From Bacillaceae bacterium (GTDB taxonomy: Bacteria; Bacillota; Bacilli; Bacillales_A; Planococcaceae): 7,627 bases of DNA. The notes beneath the pieces are model-generated. The model was given only the letters and a program-made list of their open reading frames with translations, did no database searches and had not been told where the DNA came from. A program made the position numbers and the translations under genes. The stretch is taken from NCBI GenBank assembly GCA_030149685.1, contig JASLGI010000047.1:1-7627 (forward strand), written 5' to 3'. This document shows, in pieces, positions 1-5,366 of the stretch; the stretch's first letter is position 1, and each line of letters begins with the position of its first letter.

Positions 1-57
1 AATCTAAAAAAAGAAGCCGAAAGACTTCTAACCGTAGGGACTACGGGGATAGCCTAA
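1..57 (+). CDS. tnpB: TnpB, C-terminal end (partial, starts outside window)
   Basis: Frame 1 reads 18 codons ending in ERLLTVGTTGIA and a TAA at 55-57. The ending RLLTVGTTGIA is a very characteristic C-terminus of Firmicutes IS605 TnpB (OrfB) proteins, following the RuvC core and zinc finger. TnpB is an RNA-guided DNA nuclease, the ancestor of Cas12, which uses the omegaRNA encoded at the element's right end and helps maintain the element after TnpA-driven excision. The catalytic residues lie upstream of the window, so activity cannot be judged. The stop codon sits inside the omegaRNA structure: CCTAA at 53-57 can pair with TTAGG at 86-90, so coding and structural RNA overlap here, as is usual for the family. 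Confidence 0.8.
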   Translation, partial: NLKKEAERLLTVGTTGIA

Positions 58-141
58 TCAATTAGCGTTCGTTAGAACGCTGTACTTAGGAATCTCCCAC
101 TTCAAACAAACCTATGGTTTGTTAAGTGGTGAGTAGTTCAA
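1..141 (+). mobile_element. Right end of an IS200/IS605-family element (partial)
   Basis: The window opens inside an IS200/IS605-type element. It contains the tail of tnpB followed by the typical structured right end: a CCGTAG/CTACGG hairpin (32-46), a GCGTTC/GAACGC hairpin with a GTTA loop (65-80), a CCTAA/TTAGG pairing between 53-57 and 86-90, and a long subterminal hairpin (97-129) with stems CCACTT/AAGTGG and AACAAACC/GGTTTGTT. The sequence then ends in TTCAA at 137-141. In this family a TCAA-like tetranucleotide 3' of the subterminal hairpin marks the right cleavage site, so I place the boundary after 141. The left end and any tnpA lie outside the window. The boundary is inferred from the motif and from the open frame that begins immediately after it. 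Confidence 0.82.
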
Positions 142-157
142 GAGAGCTTTCAATTTG
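31..157 (+). ncRNA. omegaRNA (reRNA) scaffold plus adjacent guide (approximate 5' end)
   Basis: The right end folds as expected for a TnpB-associated omegaRNA: hairpin 32-46, hairpin 65-80, a pseudoknot-like pairing of 53-57 with 86-90, a possible GGGAT/ATCtCCC contact (46-50 with 92-98) and the terminal hairpin 97-129. In characterised systems the scaffold runs to the transposon right end and the next roughly 16-20 nt of flanking DNA form the guide. That would make 142-157, beginning GAGAGCTTTC, the current guide. The structure is read directly from the sequence; the RNA's 5' end, its expression and the guide length are inferred from the family. Confidence 0.6.
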
Positions 158-234
158 AAGTAACGAGCGATAGCTATGAAGAAGATGGAATTCCGCATAT
201 CGATATGAAGCGTCTTCCTTTTTCCAAAAAGTGA
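142..234 (+). pseudogene. 3' remnant of a host gene cut by the IS605 insertion (unrecognised)
   Basis: Directly after the element boundary an open frame without a start reads 30 codons to TGA at 232-234. It is acidic in the middle ([10 protein letters not shown]) and basic at the end ([12 protein letters not shown]), with good codon usage. In the same frame the element contains a stop at 130-132, so the reading cannot continue upstream as a real protein. The simplest reading is that this is the C-terminal tail of a host gene whose upstream part lies on the far side of the element. I do not recognise the protein family. The alternative, a chance open stretch, is possible at this length. The piece ends four bases before the -35 of the yjdM promoter. 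Confidence 0.45.
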
Positions 235-237
235 TGG

Positions 238-266
238 ATGACGAAAATGAAAAGAGTCGTTATACT
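238..266 (+). promoter_or_regulatory. Putative sigma-A promoter of yjdM
   Basis: ATGACG (238-243, 4 of 6 matches to TTGACA), a 17-bp spacer and TATACT (261-266, 5 of 6 matches to TATAAT) lie about 30 bp upstream of the AAAGGAGG ribosome site of yjdM. Transcription would begin near 272, downstream of the GTG at 231, which argues against that earlier in-frame start. Confidence 0.4.
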
Positions 267-296
267 AAGAAAGATGAAAAAAAGGAGGCGTTTGTA

Positions 297-632
297 ATGC
301 CAGATTGTCCAAAATGTGGGTCAAGCTATGTTTATCCGGACCGAGATATGCTCGTATGTCCAGAGTGTGCACATGAATGGGATCCAAATGCAGTAGCAGA
401 AGTAGAAGAAACTGAAGAACGTGTATGGAAAGATGCTCACGGAAATGTCTTACAGGACGGAGATACGGTAACCGTTATTCAAGACTTAAAAGTAAAAGGT
501 GCAAAAGAGCCGATTAAACGAGGAACGACAGTGAAAAACATTCGTTTAAAAGAAGGCGACCATGATATCGACTGTAAAGTACCAGGATTCGGTGCTATGG
601 AATTAAAGACACAGTTTGTGAAAAAGATTTAA
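297..632 (+). CDS. yjdM: Zinc-ribbon protein of the YjdM/PhnA family
   Basis: The product is a small cytoplasmic protein of 111 residues, the same length as E. coli YjdM. An N-terminal zinc ribbon has C4-x2-C7 and C21-x2-C24 (CPKCGSS...CPECAHEW). It is followed by the PhnA domain with the conserved stretches [18 protein letters not shown] and [15 protein letters not shown] and the usual FVKK ending. I chose the ATG at 297 because AAAGGAGG (282-289) precedes it at normal distance and the protein then begins MPDCPKCG as in homologues. An in-frame GTG at 231 would add 22 charged residues and lies upstream of the likely promoter. The family was named phnA for a supposed role in alkylphosphonate use, but it is distinct from phosphonoacetate hydrolase and its function is not settled. 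The gene appears monocistronic, with its own promoter and terminator. Confidence 0.9.
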   Translation: MPDCPKCGSSYVYPDRDMLVCPECAHEWDPNAVAEVEETEERVWKDAHGNVLQDGDTVTVIQDLKVKGAKEPIKRGTTVKNIRLKEGDHDIDCKVPGFGAMELKTQFVKKI

Positions 633-635
633 AGA

Positions 636-668
636 CGAAGCTATCGGCCAAGGTCGATAGCTTTTTTA
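636..668 (+). terminator. Intrinsic terminator of yjdM
   Basis: AGCTATCG (639-646) pairs with CGATAGCT (655-662). The interior GCC/GGT can extend the stem, and a run of T follows (662-667). It begins only a few bases after the yjdM stop. Confidence 0.85.
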
Positions 669-672
669 TCTT

Positions 673-699
673 TTGAAATGTGTCAGTATTTGATACAAT
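673..699 (+). promoter_or_regulatory. Putative extended -10 promoter of the sulP-usp operon
   Basis: An extended -10 box, TGATACAAT (TACAAT at 694-699 with TG two bases before it), lies 36 bp upstream of the transporter start. TTGAAA (673-678) matches the -35 consensus at 5 of 6 positions, but the spacer is short at 15 bp. The extended -10 would compensate. Confidence 0.45.
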
Positions 700-734
700 C
701 AACGAATGATAACCGTTGAAGAAAGGAAGAAAAG

Positions 735-2159
735 ATGGAACTTACATGGAAACAACAATGGTTCGGGAATGTACGCGCAGATGTTTTATCAGGGATTGTC
801 ATCGCTTTAGCACTCATTCCAGAGTCACTCGCTTTTTCGATCATCGTCGGGGTCGATCCAATGATTGGATTGTACGCTTCGATGGTCATGGCCATTGTGA
901 TTGCTTTTGCAGGGGGACGTCCAGGTATGATCTCTGCTGCAACAGGAGCGATGGCGCTTGTGCTTGCGCCGTTAGTCCGCGATTATGGGGTGGAATATTT
1001 ATTTGCTGTGACGATTTTAACAGGAATCGTTCAAATTACTTTTAGTTTATTAGGTGTAACAAAGCTCATGCGTTTTGTCCCGAATAGCGTCATGATGGGG
1101 TTTGTCAATGCACTCGGTATTTTAATTTTCGTCACTCAAGTTCCTCACTTTTTAGGGGAAGGTTGGGCAACGTACTTTTATATTGGACTCACTTTAGTGA
1201 TGGTTTATGTCATTCCTAAGTTTTTTACGTTAATTCCAGCACCATTGATTGCGATTGTTTCGTTAACAGTTGCCGCGATATGGAGTGGTGTAGAGATGAA
1301 GACGATCGGAGATACAGGCACGATCAGCGCAACATTACCGAGCTTACTTATGCCAAATGTTCCGTGGACGTGGGAGACGCTTTGGATTTTACTTCCGTAT
1401 GCAGTCGCACTGTCGATTGTCGGTCTTTTAGAGACATTACTGACTGCTTCCGTATTAGATGATATTACAGAGACGAAAAGTAGTAAAAAACGAGAAGCTT
1501 TTGGACAAGGTATTGCAAATATGGTCAATGGATTTTTCGGAGGAATGGCAGGTTGTGCGCTTATCGGTCAATCGGTGATGAATATGCAAAATGGTGGGCG
1601 GGGTCGTCTATCGACATTAACGGCAGGTGTGACACTCGTCATTTTCGTATTAGTACTCGGTCAATACGTCATGCTCGTTCCGATGCCTATTTTAGTTGGG
1701 GTCATGTTTACAGTAGCGGCTGCAACATTTAATTGGCAAACATTTCGTTTCATTCGTCACGCACCACTATCAGAAACATTCGTCTTATTGTTAACGATGG
1801 TTGTTACGATATGGACGCAAAATTTAGCATTCGGTGTCGTTTCAGGAGTGCTTGTGAGCGCACTCGTATTTGTAGCGAATATTTCAAAAGTACGTGTAAC
1901 AAGAGAAGGACATCGATGGTTCGTTGAAGGTCCGTTGTTTTTTGCTTCGACGACGCCATTTTTGCAACAAATAGAGAATATTGAAGGGGTCAATGAAATC
2001 GTCCTCGATTTTTCAAATAGTCATTTGTGGGATGAATCAGCGGTTGCCGCATTAGTAAAAGGAAAGGCAATTTTAGAAAGAAAAGACATTTCTGTGAAGG
2101 TTGTCGGATTGAATGATAAAAGTCGCCAATTGTATGATAAACTATTATTAAATGATTAA
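735..2159 (+). CDS. SulP family anion transporter with C-terminal STAS domain
   Basis: A 474-residue integral membrane protein of the SulP (SLC26) family, which moves sulfate, bicarbonate or related anions by proton- or sodium-coupled transport. The N-terminus (residues 10-60) carries the family signature ADVLSGIVIALALIPESLAF, followed by GGRPGMISAATGAMA. About ten or more hydrophobic segments fill residues 15-385. Residues 387-474 form a cytosolic STAS domain like SpoIIAA. Its DES (433-435) occupies the position of the phosphorylatable DSS-type serine, so regulation by nucleotide or phosphorylation is possible but unproven. The length resembles the short Bacillus paralogues such as YbaR rather than 550-residue forms. 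The ATG at 735 follows AAAGGA at normal spacing. A usp gene 12 bp downstream indicates one operon. The substrate cannot be read from the sequence. Bicarbonate is worth considering, but no carbonic anhydrase or sulfate-assimilation gene is next to it. Confidence 0.9.
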   Translation: MELTWKQQWFGNVRADVLSGIVIALALIPESLAFSIIVGVDPMIGLYASMVMAIVIAFAGGRPGMISAATGAMALVLAPLVRDYGVEYLFAVTILTGIVQITFSLLGVTKLMRFVPNSVMMGFVNALGILIFVTQVPHFLGEGWATYFYIGLTLVMVYVIPKFFTLIPAPLIAIVSLTVAAIWSGVEMKTIGDTGTISATLPSLLMPNVPWTWETLWILLPYAVALSIVGLLETLLTASVLDDITETKSSKKREAFGQGIANMVNGFFGGMAGCALIGQSVMNMQNGGRGRLSTLTAGVTLVIFVLVLGQYVMLVPMPILVGVMFTVAAATFNWQTFRFIRHAPLSETFVLLLTMVVTIWTQNLAFGVVSGVLVSALVFVANISKVRVTREGHRWFVEGPLFFASTTPFLQQIENIEGVNEIVLDFSNSHLWDESAVAALVKGKAILERKDISVKVVGLNDKSRQLYDKLLLND

Positions 2160-2171
2160 GGGGGATTCGAC

Positions 2172-2588
2172 ATGACGAAACGAATACTCGTTGCGGTCGA
2201 TGGTTCCGAAAATAGCTATCGCGCAGCGGAAGAAGCGATTCAATTAGCTGATTGTCATAAAGGACATCTCGTTGATATCGTAACAGTTGCAAATATTCAT
2301 GAGGCAAAAGACGATATTTTACGCGTCGGCGCAGCAGGGTTAGAGTTAGAACGACGTAAAAAAACTCAACCAGTAGAAGAGCGTTGTGAAGAAGAAGGTG
2401 TCGCTTATGAAGTGAATGTATTGCACGGTGAACCGGCACTAGAAATTTTGCGCCATGCAAAAGAAACAGATGCCGACTTTATCGTCGTTGGTACGCAAGG
2501 AAAAAGTCCATTTAAAGAAATGCTCGTCGGCAGTGTCAGTAAACAAGTCATTAAAAAAGCGGAATGTTCCGTCGTACTTGTTAAATAA
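2172..2588 (+). CDS. Universal stress protein (UspA family, ATP-binding type)
   Basis: A 138-residue single-domain Usp of usual length. It begins with the strand RILVAVDGS (D10 is the conserved acidic residue at the nucleotide site). It ends with the ATP-binding signature G-x2-G-x9-G-S, seen as GTQGKSPFKEMLVGSV (G107, G110, G120, S121), followed by a final strand CSVVLVK. These residues place it in the ATP-binding class rather than the non-binding UspA class. The start follows GGGGGAT, 12 bp after the transporter stop, so the two genes are probably cotranscribed. SulP-Usp pairs are frequent in bacteria, and Usp proteins with this motif can act as nucleotide-sensing partners of transporters. 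That this one gates the neighbouring SulP protein is inference from position only. Confidence 0.92.
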   Translation: MTKRILVAVDGSENSYRAAEEAIQLADCHKGHLVDIVTVANIHEAKDDILRVGAAGLELERRKKTQPVEERCEEEGVAYEVNVLHGEPALEILRHAKETDADFIVVGTQGKSPFKEMLVGSVSKQVIKKAECSVVLVK

Positions 2589-2614
2589 AATGTAGGAACA
2601 TCTCGCTAGATTAG

Positions 2615-2648
2615 AAAAAACACTTGAACGCAATGTTTAAGTGTTTTT
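2615..2648. terminator. Bidirectional terminator between usp and the convergent membrane gene
   Basis: CACTTGAAC (2621-2629) pairs with GTTTAAGTG (2635-2643) through one G-T wobble, with a five-base loop. It is preceded by six A (2615-2620) and followed by five T (2644-2648). The symmetric A/T flanks let it end both the plus-strand sulP-usp transcript and the minus-strand gene that stops at 2666. Confidence 0.85.
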
Positions 2649-2665
2649 CCTTATTTTAAATACTT

Positions 2666-3094
2666 TTAATCTTTATGATCTTGATTCGGTAAGATGATGA
2701 TTTTTTTTGAGTTCACTAATTCACCTAACAATGCGTGACTACATGCGATGAAAAAGTGCGTCCATGAAGAAAGGTCAACGCTCGTCATCGCTTCGTCGAC
2801 AATTGTAATGACGAAAAAGGTAATCATCGTTTCTAAAGCGATATGTACGTAACGCGGCCACAATTTTCCTTGGCTCGCCTCGATAAAACCAAAGATTAAT
2901 TCTGCGAAAAAAGAGATGATAATATCGACGAGATAAAAAATGAGGAGGAATTTAAATAATGTAGCAATGCCTGGTGTATATTCACCCATAATGAATAAGA
3001 TGCCATTATCGACGAGCATAATTGGAATGAATGTAATGATGAATGCAAGTAACATGAAAAAGCTGATCGTTAAAAAACCTAAAAACCCTCGCAC
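2666..3094 (-). CDS. Small membrane protein, YrvL-like
   Basis: A 142-residue protein that is almost entirely hydrophobic, with about four predicted membrane segments (roughly residues 4-30, 43-72, 84-102 and 110-125) and a charged C-terminal tail (NQDHKD). The layout resembles the YrvL family: a leading hydrophobic pair, a central DIIISFFAELIFGFIE segment, then TIVDEAMTSVDLSS. YrvL members are called regulatory membrane proteins in Bacillus. The match is by overall pattern, so the family call is moderate and no function is assigned. The start is GTG at 3094, preceded by AAAGGAG seven bases upstream on this strand. An ATG at 3117 is out of frame. The gene is convergent with usp and shares its terminator, with its own promoter at 3118-3146. 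Confidence 0.6.
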   Translation of the reverse strand: MRGFLGFLTISFFMLLAFIITFIPIMLVDNGILFIMGEYTPGIATLFKFLLIFYLVDIIISFFAELIFGFIEASQGKLWPRYVHIALETMITFFVITIVDEAMTSVDLSSWTHFFIACSHALLGELVNSKKIIILPNQDHKD

Positions 3095-3117
3095 GTAAAA
3101 ACTCCTTTCTTGTTCAT

Positions 3118-3146
3118 ATATTACTACGACCTTTTCAAATTGTAAA
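3118..3146 (-). promoter_or_regulatory. Putative sigma-A promoter of the YrvL-like gene
   Basis: On the minus strand TTTACA (3146-3141, 5 of 6 matches), a 17-bp spacer and TAATAT (3123-3118, 4 of 6 matches) sit just upstream of the AAAGGAG/GTG start. The resulting leader would be very short. Confidence 0.4.
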
Positions 3147-3181
3147 AAAGAAAGGAAAAGATTCGTTATACTTTACAAAAG

Positions 3182-3443
3182 AAGTCGTTTTTTTCATTTA
3201 GTCATCATCACTTACCTGTTACACGTATTAAAAAAGGGACAACGTTTCAAGTCGAGACGAGCTCACTTCAATATGAATGAGTAAGTGAAAAGCAGTGCCA
3301 ACACAGTTAGTAATAGACGGCTTAATCGAGTAACGGGTCCAATCGTCATTGCAGGAGCGAAGCGGGGTCAAACATTAAAAGTACATATTCATTCGATTGA
3401 ATTCAGAGATTTAGGAGTTGTCGGTGATACAAGACTTTCTTAA
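3182..3443 (+). pseudogene. Remnant of an acetamidase/formamidase gene, frameshifted and truncated
   Basis: Two frames together resemble the N-terminal region of the FmdA/AmdA acetamidase/formamidase family. The first (3182-3280) contains LPVTRIKKGTTFQVET, matching the family pattern of an N-terminal strand, a short G-T turn and a following FET/VET strand, and stops at TGA 3278. The second, shifted by one base (about 3300-3443), contains RLNRVTGPIVIAGAKRG and QTLKVHIHSIEFRDLGVVG, matching the family's N-P-x-T-G-P-I-x-V-x-G-A-x-x-G-D-x-L-x-V stretch, and stops at TAA 3441. The intact enzymes are about 300 residues and hydrolyse short amides to ammonia and acid. Only about 80 codons survive here, with no recognisable start and no C-terminal part. 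A further weak fragment (HFKVP around 3484-3500) may belong to it. No function is expected. Confidence 0.7.
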
Positions 3444-3510
3444 GTGTGTAAACCTCATCCAGATAAAAAAATAATATCATCGTTCATTTTAAAGTGCCAA
3501 AATCACAAGA

Positions 3511-3544
3511 AAAAAGAGCTTGGAAATGATTCCAGGCTCTTTTG
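3511..3544. terminator. Bidirectional terminator, 3' of the methyltransferase gene
   Basis: AAAGAGCTTGGAA (3513-3525) pairs with TTCCAGGCTCTTT (3530-3542) across an ATGA loop, with a single T-G wobble. A-rich and T-rich flanks lie on the two sides. The methyltransferase gene on the minus strand ends at 3547, immediately before it. On the plus strand it may once have ended the acetamidase transcript. Confidence 0.85.
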
Positions 3545-3546
3545 TA

Positions 3547-4212
3547 TTACGAAATTCTTAAATCATCCGTTTGTTCATTCGAAGAACGGATTGACTCCCA
3601 TTTTTCTTCAGTAACACGATAAATGAGAAAACGTTGATGTTCGTCTTCGTCTGTTAATTTAGGAATTTCGATATCGTATTCCGCTCGAAACGGTGTACTC
3701 GTTTCTAAAAAACGAATGTAGTCGAGTGTAGGGTAATAGAGGATAATGTCCGTCTTACGTGGGTAGTCGATACCTGATTGAATAATATTAGCAACGACTT
3801 GCTTAAAATTGTGTACGGTAAAAGGGTTAAAGAAGTAAAAGTGTGTATCTTCTGGCTTGATCGGATATTGTTCTGCGAGTACTTGTTTAAAACGAATATT
3901 TCCTTTGCCACGACGTACTTTTTGACGAAAAGTCAATTTGTTTTGTAGCGCTTCTTTATGCAATGTTTCGCTCATTTCAATTCCTTTGACAATGTTTTCG
4001 AATCGACTATGGATATAGAAAGGTACACGGCCTTTTCCACTGCCGAAATCGACGACGGTATCTTCTTTTGATAAATCATATTCCCAAAAGAGTGCGTCGA
4101 GTGCTGCATAAGGAGTCGGTTCGTAGCGATGGTGATGCTTTGATTTTTTTAAGTCGGTGCGCCAGCCATCTGTGTCGATTTGTAATAATTTTTCATAGTT
4201 TTGTACAGACAA
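3547..4212 (-). CDS. Class I SAM-dependent methyltransferase, substrate unknown
   Basis: A 221-residue cytoplasmic protein with a Rossmann-type methyltransferase core. Motif I is TVVDFGSGKGRVPFYI (residues 52-67). The acidic E79 in GIEMS ends strand 2, where it normally contacts the SAM ribose. FFNPF (127-131) stands at the motif IV position. Upstream is a basic, His-rich stretch, KKSKHHHRYEPTPY (22-35). I chose the TTG at 4212 because AAGGAG lies about eight bases upstream. The earlier ATG at 4260 precedes the predicted transcription start (promoter -10 at 4252-4247), so it would not be in the mRNA. An ATG at 4233 has no ribosome site. NPF-type motifs occur in N-methyltransferases, but the substrate cannot be deduced. 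The gene stands alone between its promoter and a strong terminator. Confidence 0.85.
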   Translation of the reverse strand: MSVQNYEKLLQIDTDGWRTDLKKSKHHHRYEPTPYAALDALFWEYDLSKEDTVVDFGSGKGRVPFYIHSRFENIVKGIEMSETLHKEALQNKLTFRQKVRRGKGNIRFKQVLAEQYPIKPEDTHFYFFNPFTVHNFKQVVANIIQSGIDYPRKTDIILYYPTLDYIRFLETSTPFRAEYDIEIPKLTDEDEHQRFLIYRVTEEKWESIRSSNEQTDDLRIS

Positions 4213-4246
4213 CGGTTTCTCTCCTTTTTTCATAAAATCATCCAAT

Positions 4247-4274
4247 AGTATACTACACATTTCTATATAATCAA
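4247..4274 (-). promoter_or_regulatory. Putative sigma-A promoter of the methyltransferase gene
   Basis: On the minus strand TTGATT (4274-4269), a 16-bp spacer and TATACT (4252-4247, 5 of 6 matches) precede the ribosome site and TTG start by about 35 bp. The -10 lies in a small palindrome, AGTATACT. Confidence 0.5.
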
Positions 4275-4521
4275 ATGTATCCTATTAGTGGAAGAAATAA
4301 CCATCAAAAACCAATTTTGTTTTGAAGTTTTAATGAAATTAGACGGATTTTATCAAGTGTGATACCCAGTACATATGAATGGTCTATTCGAGAATTAATG
4401 AATAAATATACATTTATAGATTATTCAGAAAATAAAAAAGAGTGACGTTTTACACTGAAATCAAACGTTTCAGGCAATAAAAGGAATGTTGTATTTGCAA
4501 TGAATAAAAATTCAAAAGCGG
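4275..4521 (+). other. Gap before azlC with a possible decayed reading frame
   Basis: No intact gene is visible between the methyltransferase promoter and the azlC promoter. One frame (4275 to 4556 and on) has only two stops, both TGA (4323 and 4443), and reads protein-like stretches such as STYEWSIRELMNKYTFIDYS and, after the second stop, NKRNVVFAMNKNSKAVDIFF. A second frame is open at 4264-4357 (EEITIKNQFCFEVLMKLDG). These could be pieces of one decayed gene joined by a frameshift, or chance in AT-rich DNA. I do not recognise a family. Confidence 0.25.
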
Positions 4522-4550
4522 TTGACATCTTCTTTGAAAAAGTTTACGAT
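4522..4550 (+). promoter_or_regulatory. Promoter of azlCD
   Basis: A perfect TTGACA (4522-4527), a 17-bp spacer and TACGAT (4545-4550, 4 of 6 matches) make this the best -35 in the window. Transcription would begin near 4557, giving a leader of about 70 nt before azlC. Confidence 0.6.
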
Positions 4551-4570
4551 TTAATTATGTTTATTTTCGA

Positions 4571-4610
4571 TCGACCTCCCTTCGTTTTAGAAGGGAGGCG
4601 GTTTTTTTAT
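4571..4610 (+). terminator. Intrinsic terminator/attenuator within the azlC leader
   Basis: CCTCCCTTC (4575-4583) pairs perfectly with GAAGGGAGG (4590-4598) around a GTTTTA loop, and seven T follow (4602-4608) after a CGG. It lies between the azlCD promoter and the azlC ribosome site, so it may attenuate the operon. The same 5' arm with its neighbours (ACCTCCcTTCG, 4574-4584) can instead pair with CGAAGGAGGT (4613-4622), which contains the azlC Shine-Dalgarno, with only one bulged C. I see no T-box consensus, and no regulator binding site is identified. Confidence 0.65.
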
Positions 4611-4628
4611 TTCGAAGGAGGTAGGAGA

Positions 4629-5366
4629 ATGGGATCTAGTGAGGCGAAGGCTTGTAACCGTAAACAGTTTATGTGGGGTGTGCGTGATTGCTTGCCTACC
4701 GTTTTAGGTTATTTAAGCGTCGGTTTCGCAGCAGGAGTTGTCGAATATACGGCAGGTATGAGTATGTTGGAGATCTTTCTCGTCTCCTTATTAATGTATG
4801 CGGGCGCTGGGCAGTTTGTTGCTGCAGGGATGATCATTGCAGGAGCGCCACCCCTAACGATTATTTTAACAGTATTTATTATTAATATGCGCCACTTCCT
4901 ATTAAGTGCAGTACTTGCGCCAGCTTTTAAAAAGCAATCGTTTTGGCAAAACTTAGGAACAGGTTTTTTAATAACGGACGAAACATTTGGAGTTGCTGCA
5001 AACCAAATGGCACGTAACAATGGACAAATCAATTATTATTGGATGCAAGGGTTAAACATTACCGCTTATTTAAACTGGATTTTAGCGAATATGCTTGGAG
5101 GATATTTTGGTCAATGGATTTCAAACCCGGCTGATTTCGGTCTTGATTTTGCATTAGCAGCGATGTTTATCGGACTTCTCGTTTTACAAATTTCAAGTCA
5201 AGCGAATTTACGAGTCGATCTCGTCGTTATCGTTAGCTCGGTTGTGTTTACAGTAATTGTAAGTCCTTACGTTGCAACAGGTATTAATGTCATGATTGGA
5301 GCAAGTCTTGCTGCAGTTATCGGAATGGTGGTGGAGAAATGGAACTTAACGCGACAATCTTCTTAA
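4629..5366 (+). CDS. azlC: AzlC, large subunit of a branched-chain amino acid exporter
   Basis: A 245-residue inner-membrane protein of the AzlC family, of normal length. Together with AzlD it exports branched-chain amino acids; loss of control of the Bacillus subtilis operon gives 4-azaleucine resistance. Family features seen are the start of the membrane domain, RDCLPTVLGYLSVGFAAG (about residues 18-35), LMYAGAGQFVAAGM (about 55-68), INMRHFLLSA (about 84-93) and the TDETFGVA segment (about 115-122). About six to seven hydrophobic segments are present. The ATG at 4629 is chosen because AAGGAGG (4615-4621) precedes it. An in-frame ATG at 4500 lies upstream of the promoter and would read through the terminator hairpin. 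The end overlaps azlD by 28 bases, implying translational coupling. No azlB-type Lrp regulator is adjacent, so control may act through the leader hairpin. Confidence 0.93.
   Translation: MGSSEAKACNRKQFMWGVRDCLPTVLGYLSVGFAAGVVEYTAGMSMLEIFLVSLLMYAGAGQFVAAGMIIAGAPPLTIILTVFIINMRHFLLSAVLAPAFKKQSFWQNLGTGFLITDETFGVAANQMARNNGQINYYWMQGLNITAYLNWILANMLGGYFGQWISNPADFGLDFALAAMFIGLLVLQISSQANLRVDLVVIVSSVVFTVIVSPYVATGINVMIGASLAAVIGMVVEKWNLTRQSS

Noticed and set aside
1..141. CRISPR-like repeat array suggested by the repeated short hairpins
   Set aside because: The hairpins differ in sequence and match the structured right end/omegaRNA of an IS605 element; there are no regularly spaced identical repeats.
181..226. 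Possible terminator hairpin GAAGA...TCTTC with a T run before yjdM
   Set aside because: The stem is only about five bases with a 30-base loop, and the stretch is better explained as the coding tail of the interrupted gene.
231..296. In-frame GTG extension of yjdM by 22 residues
   Set aside because: It is charged and low in complexity, lies upstream of a plausible promoter, has no ribosome site, and known family members begin at the zinc ribbon.
1990..2460. 156-codon minus-strand open frame
   Set aside because: It lies antisense across the STAS domain and usp, has no ribosome site or recognisable domain, and is a shadow of the plus-strand genes.
4571..4610. T-box or other known riboswitch in the azlC leader
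   Set aside because: There is no T-box consensus, and the leader of about 70 nt is too short for a T-box specifier domain; only a terminator is visible.
4500..4628. N-terminal extension of azlC from ATG 4500
   Set aside because: It spans the promoter and the terminator hairpin, whereas the ATG at 4629 has a strong AAGGAGG and gives normal family length.
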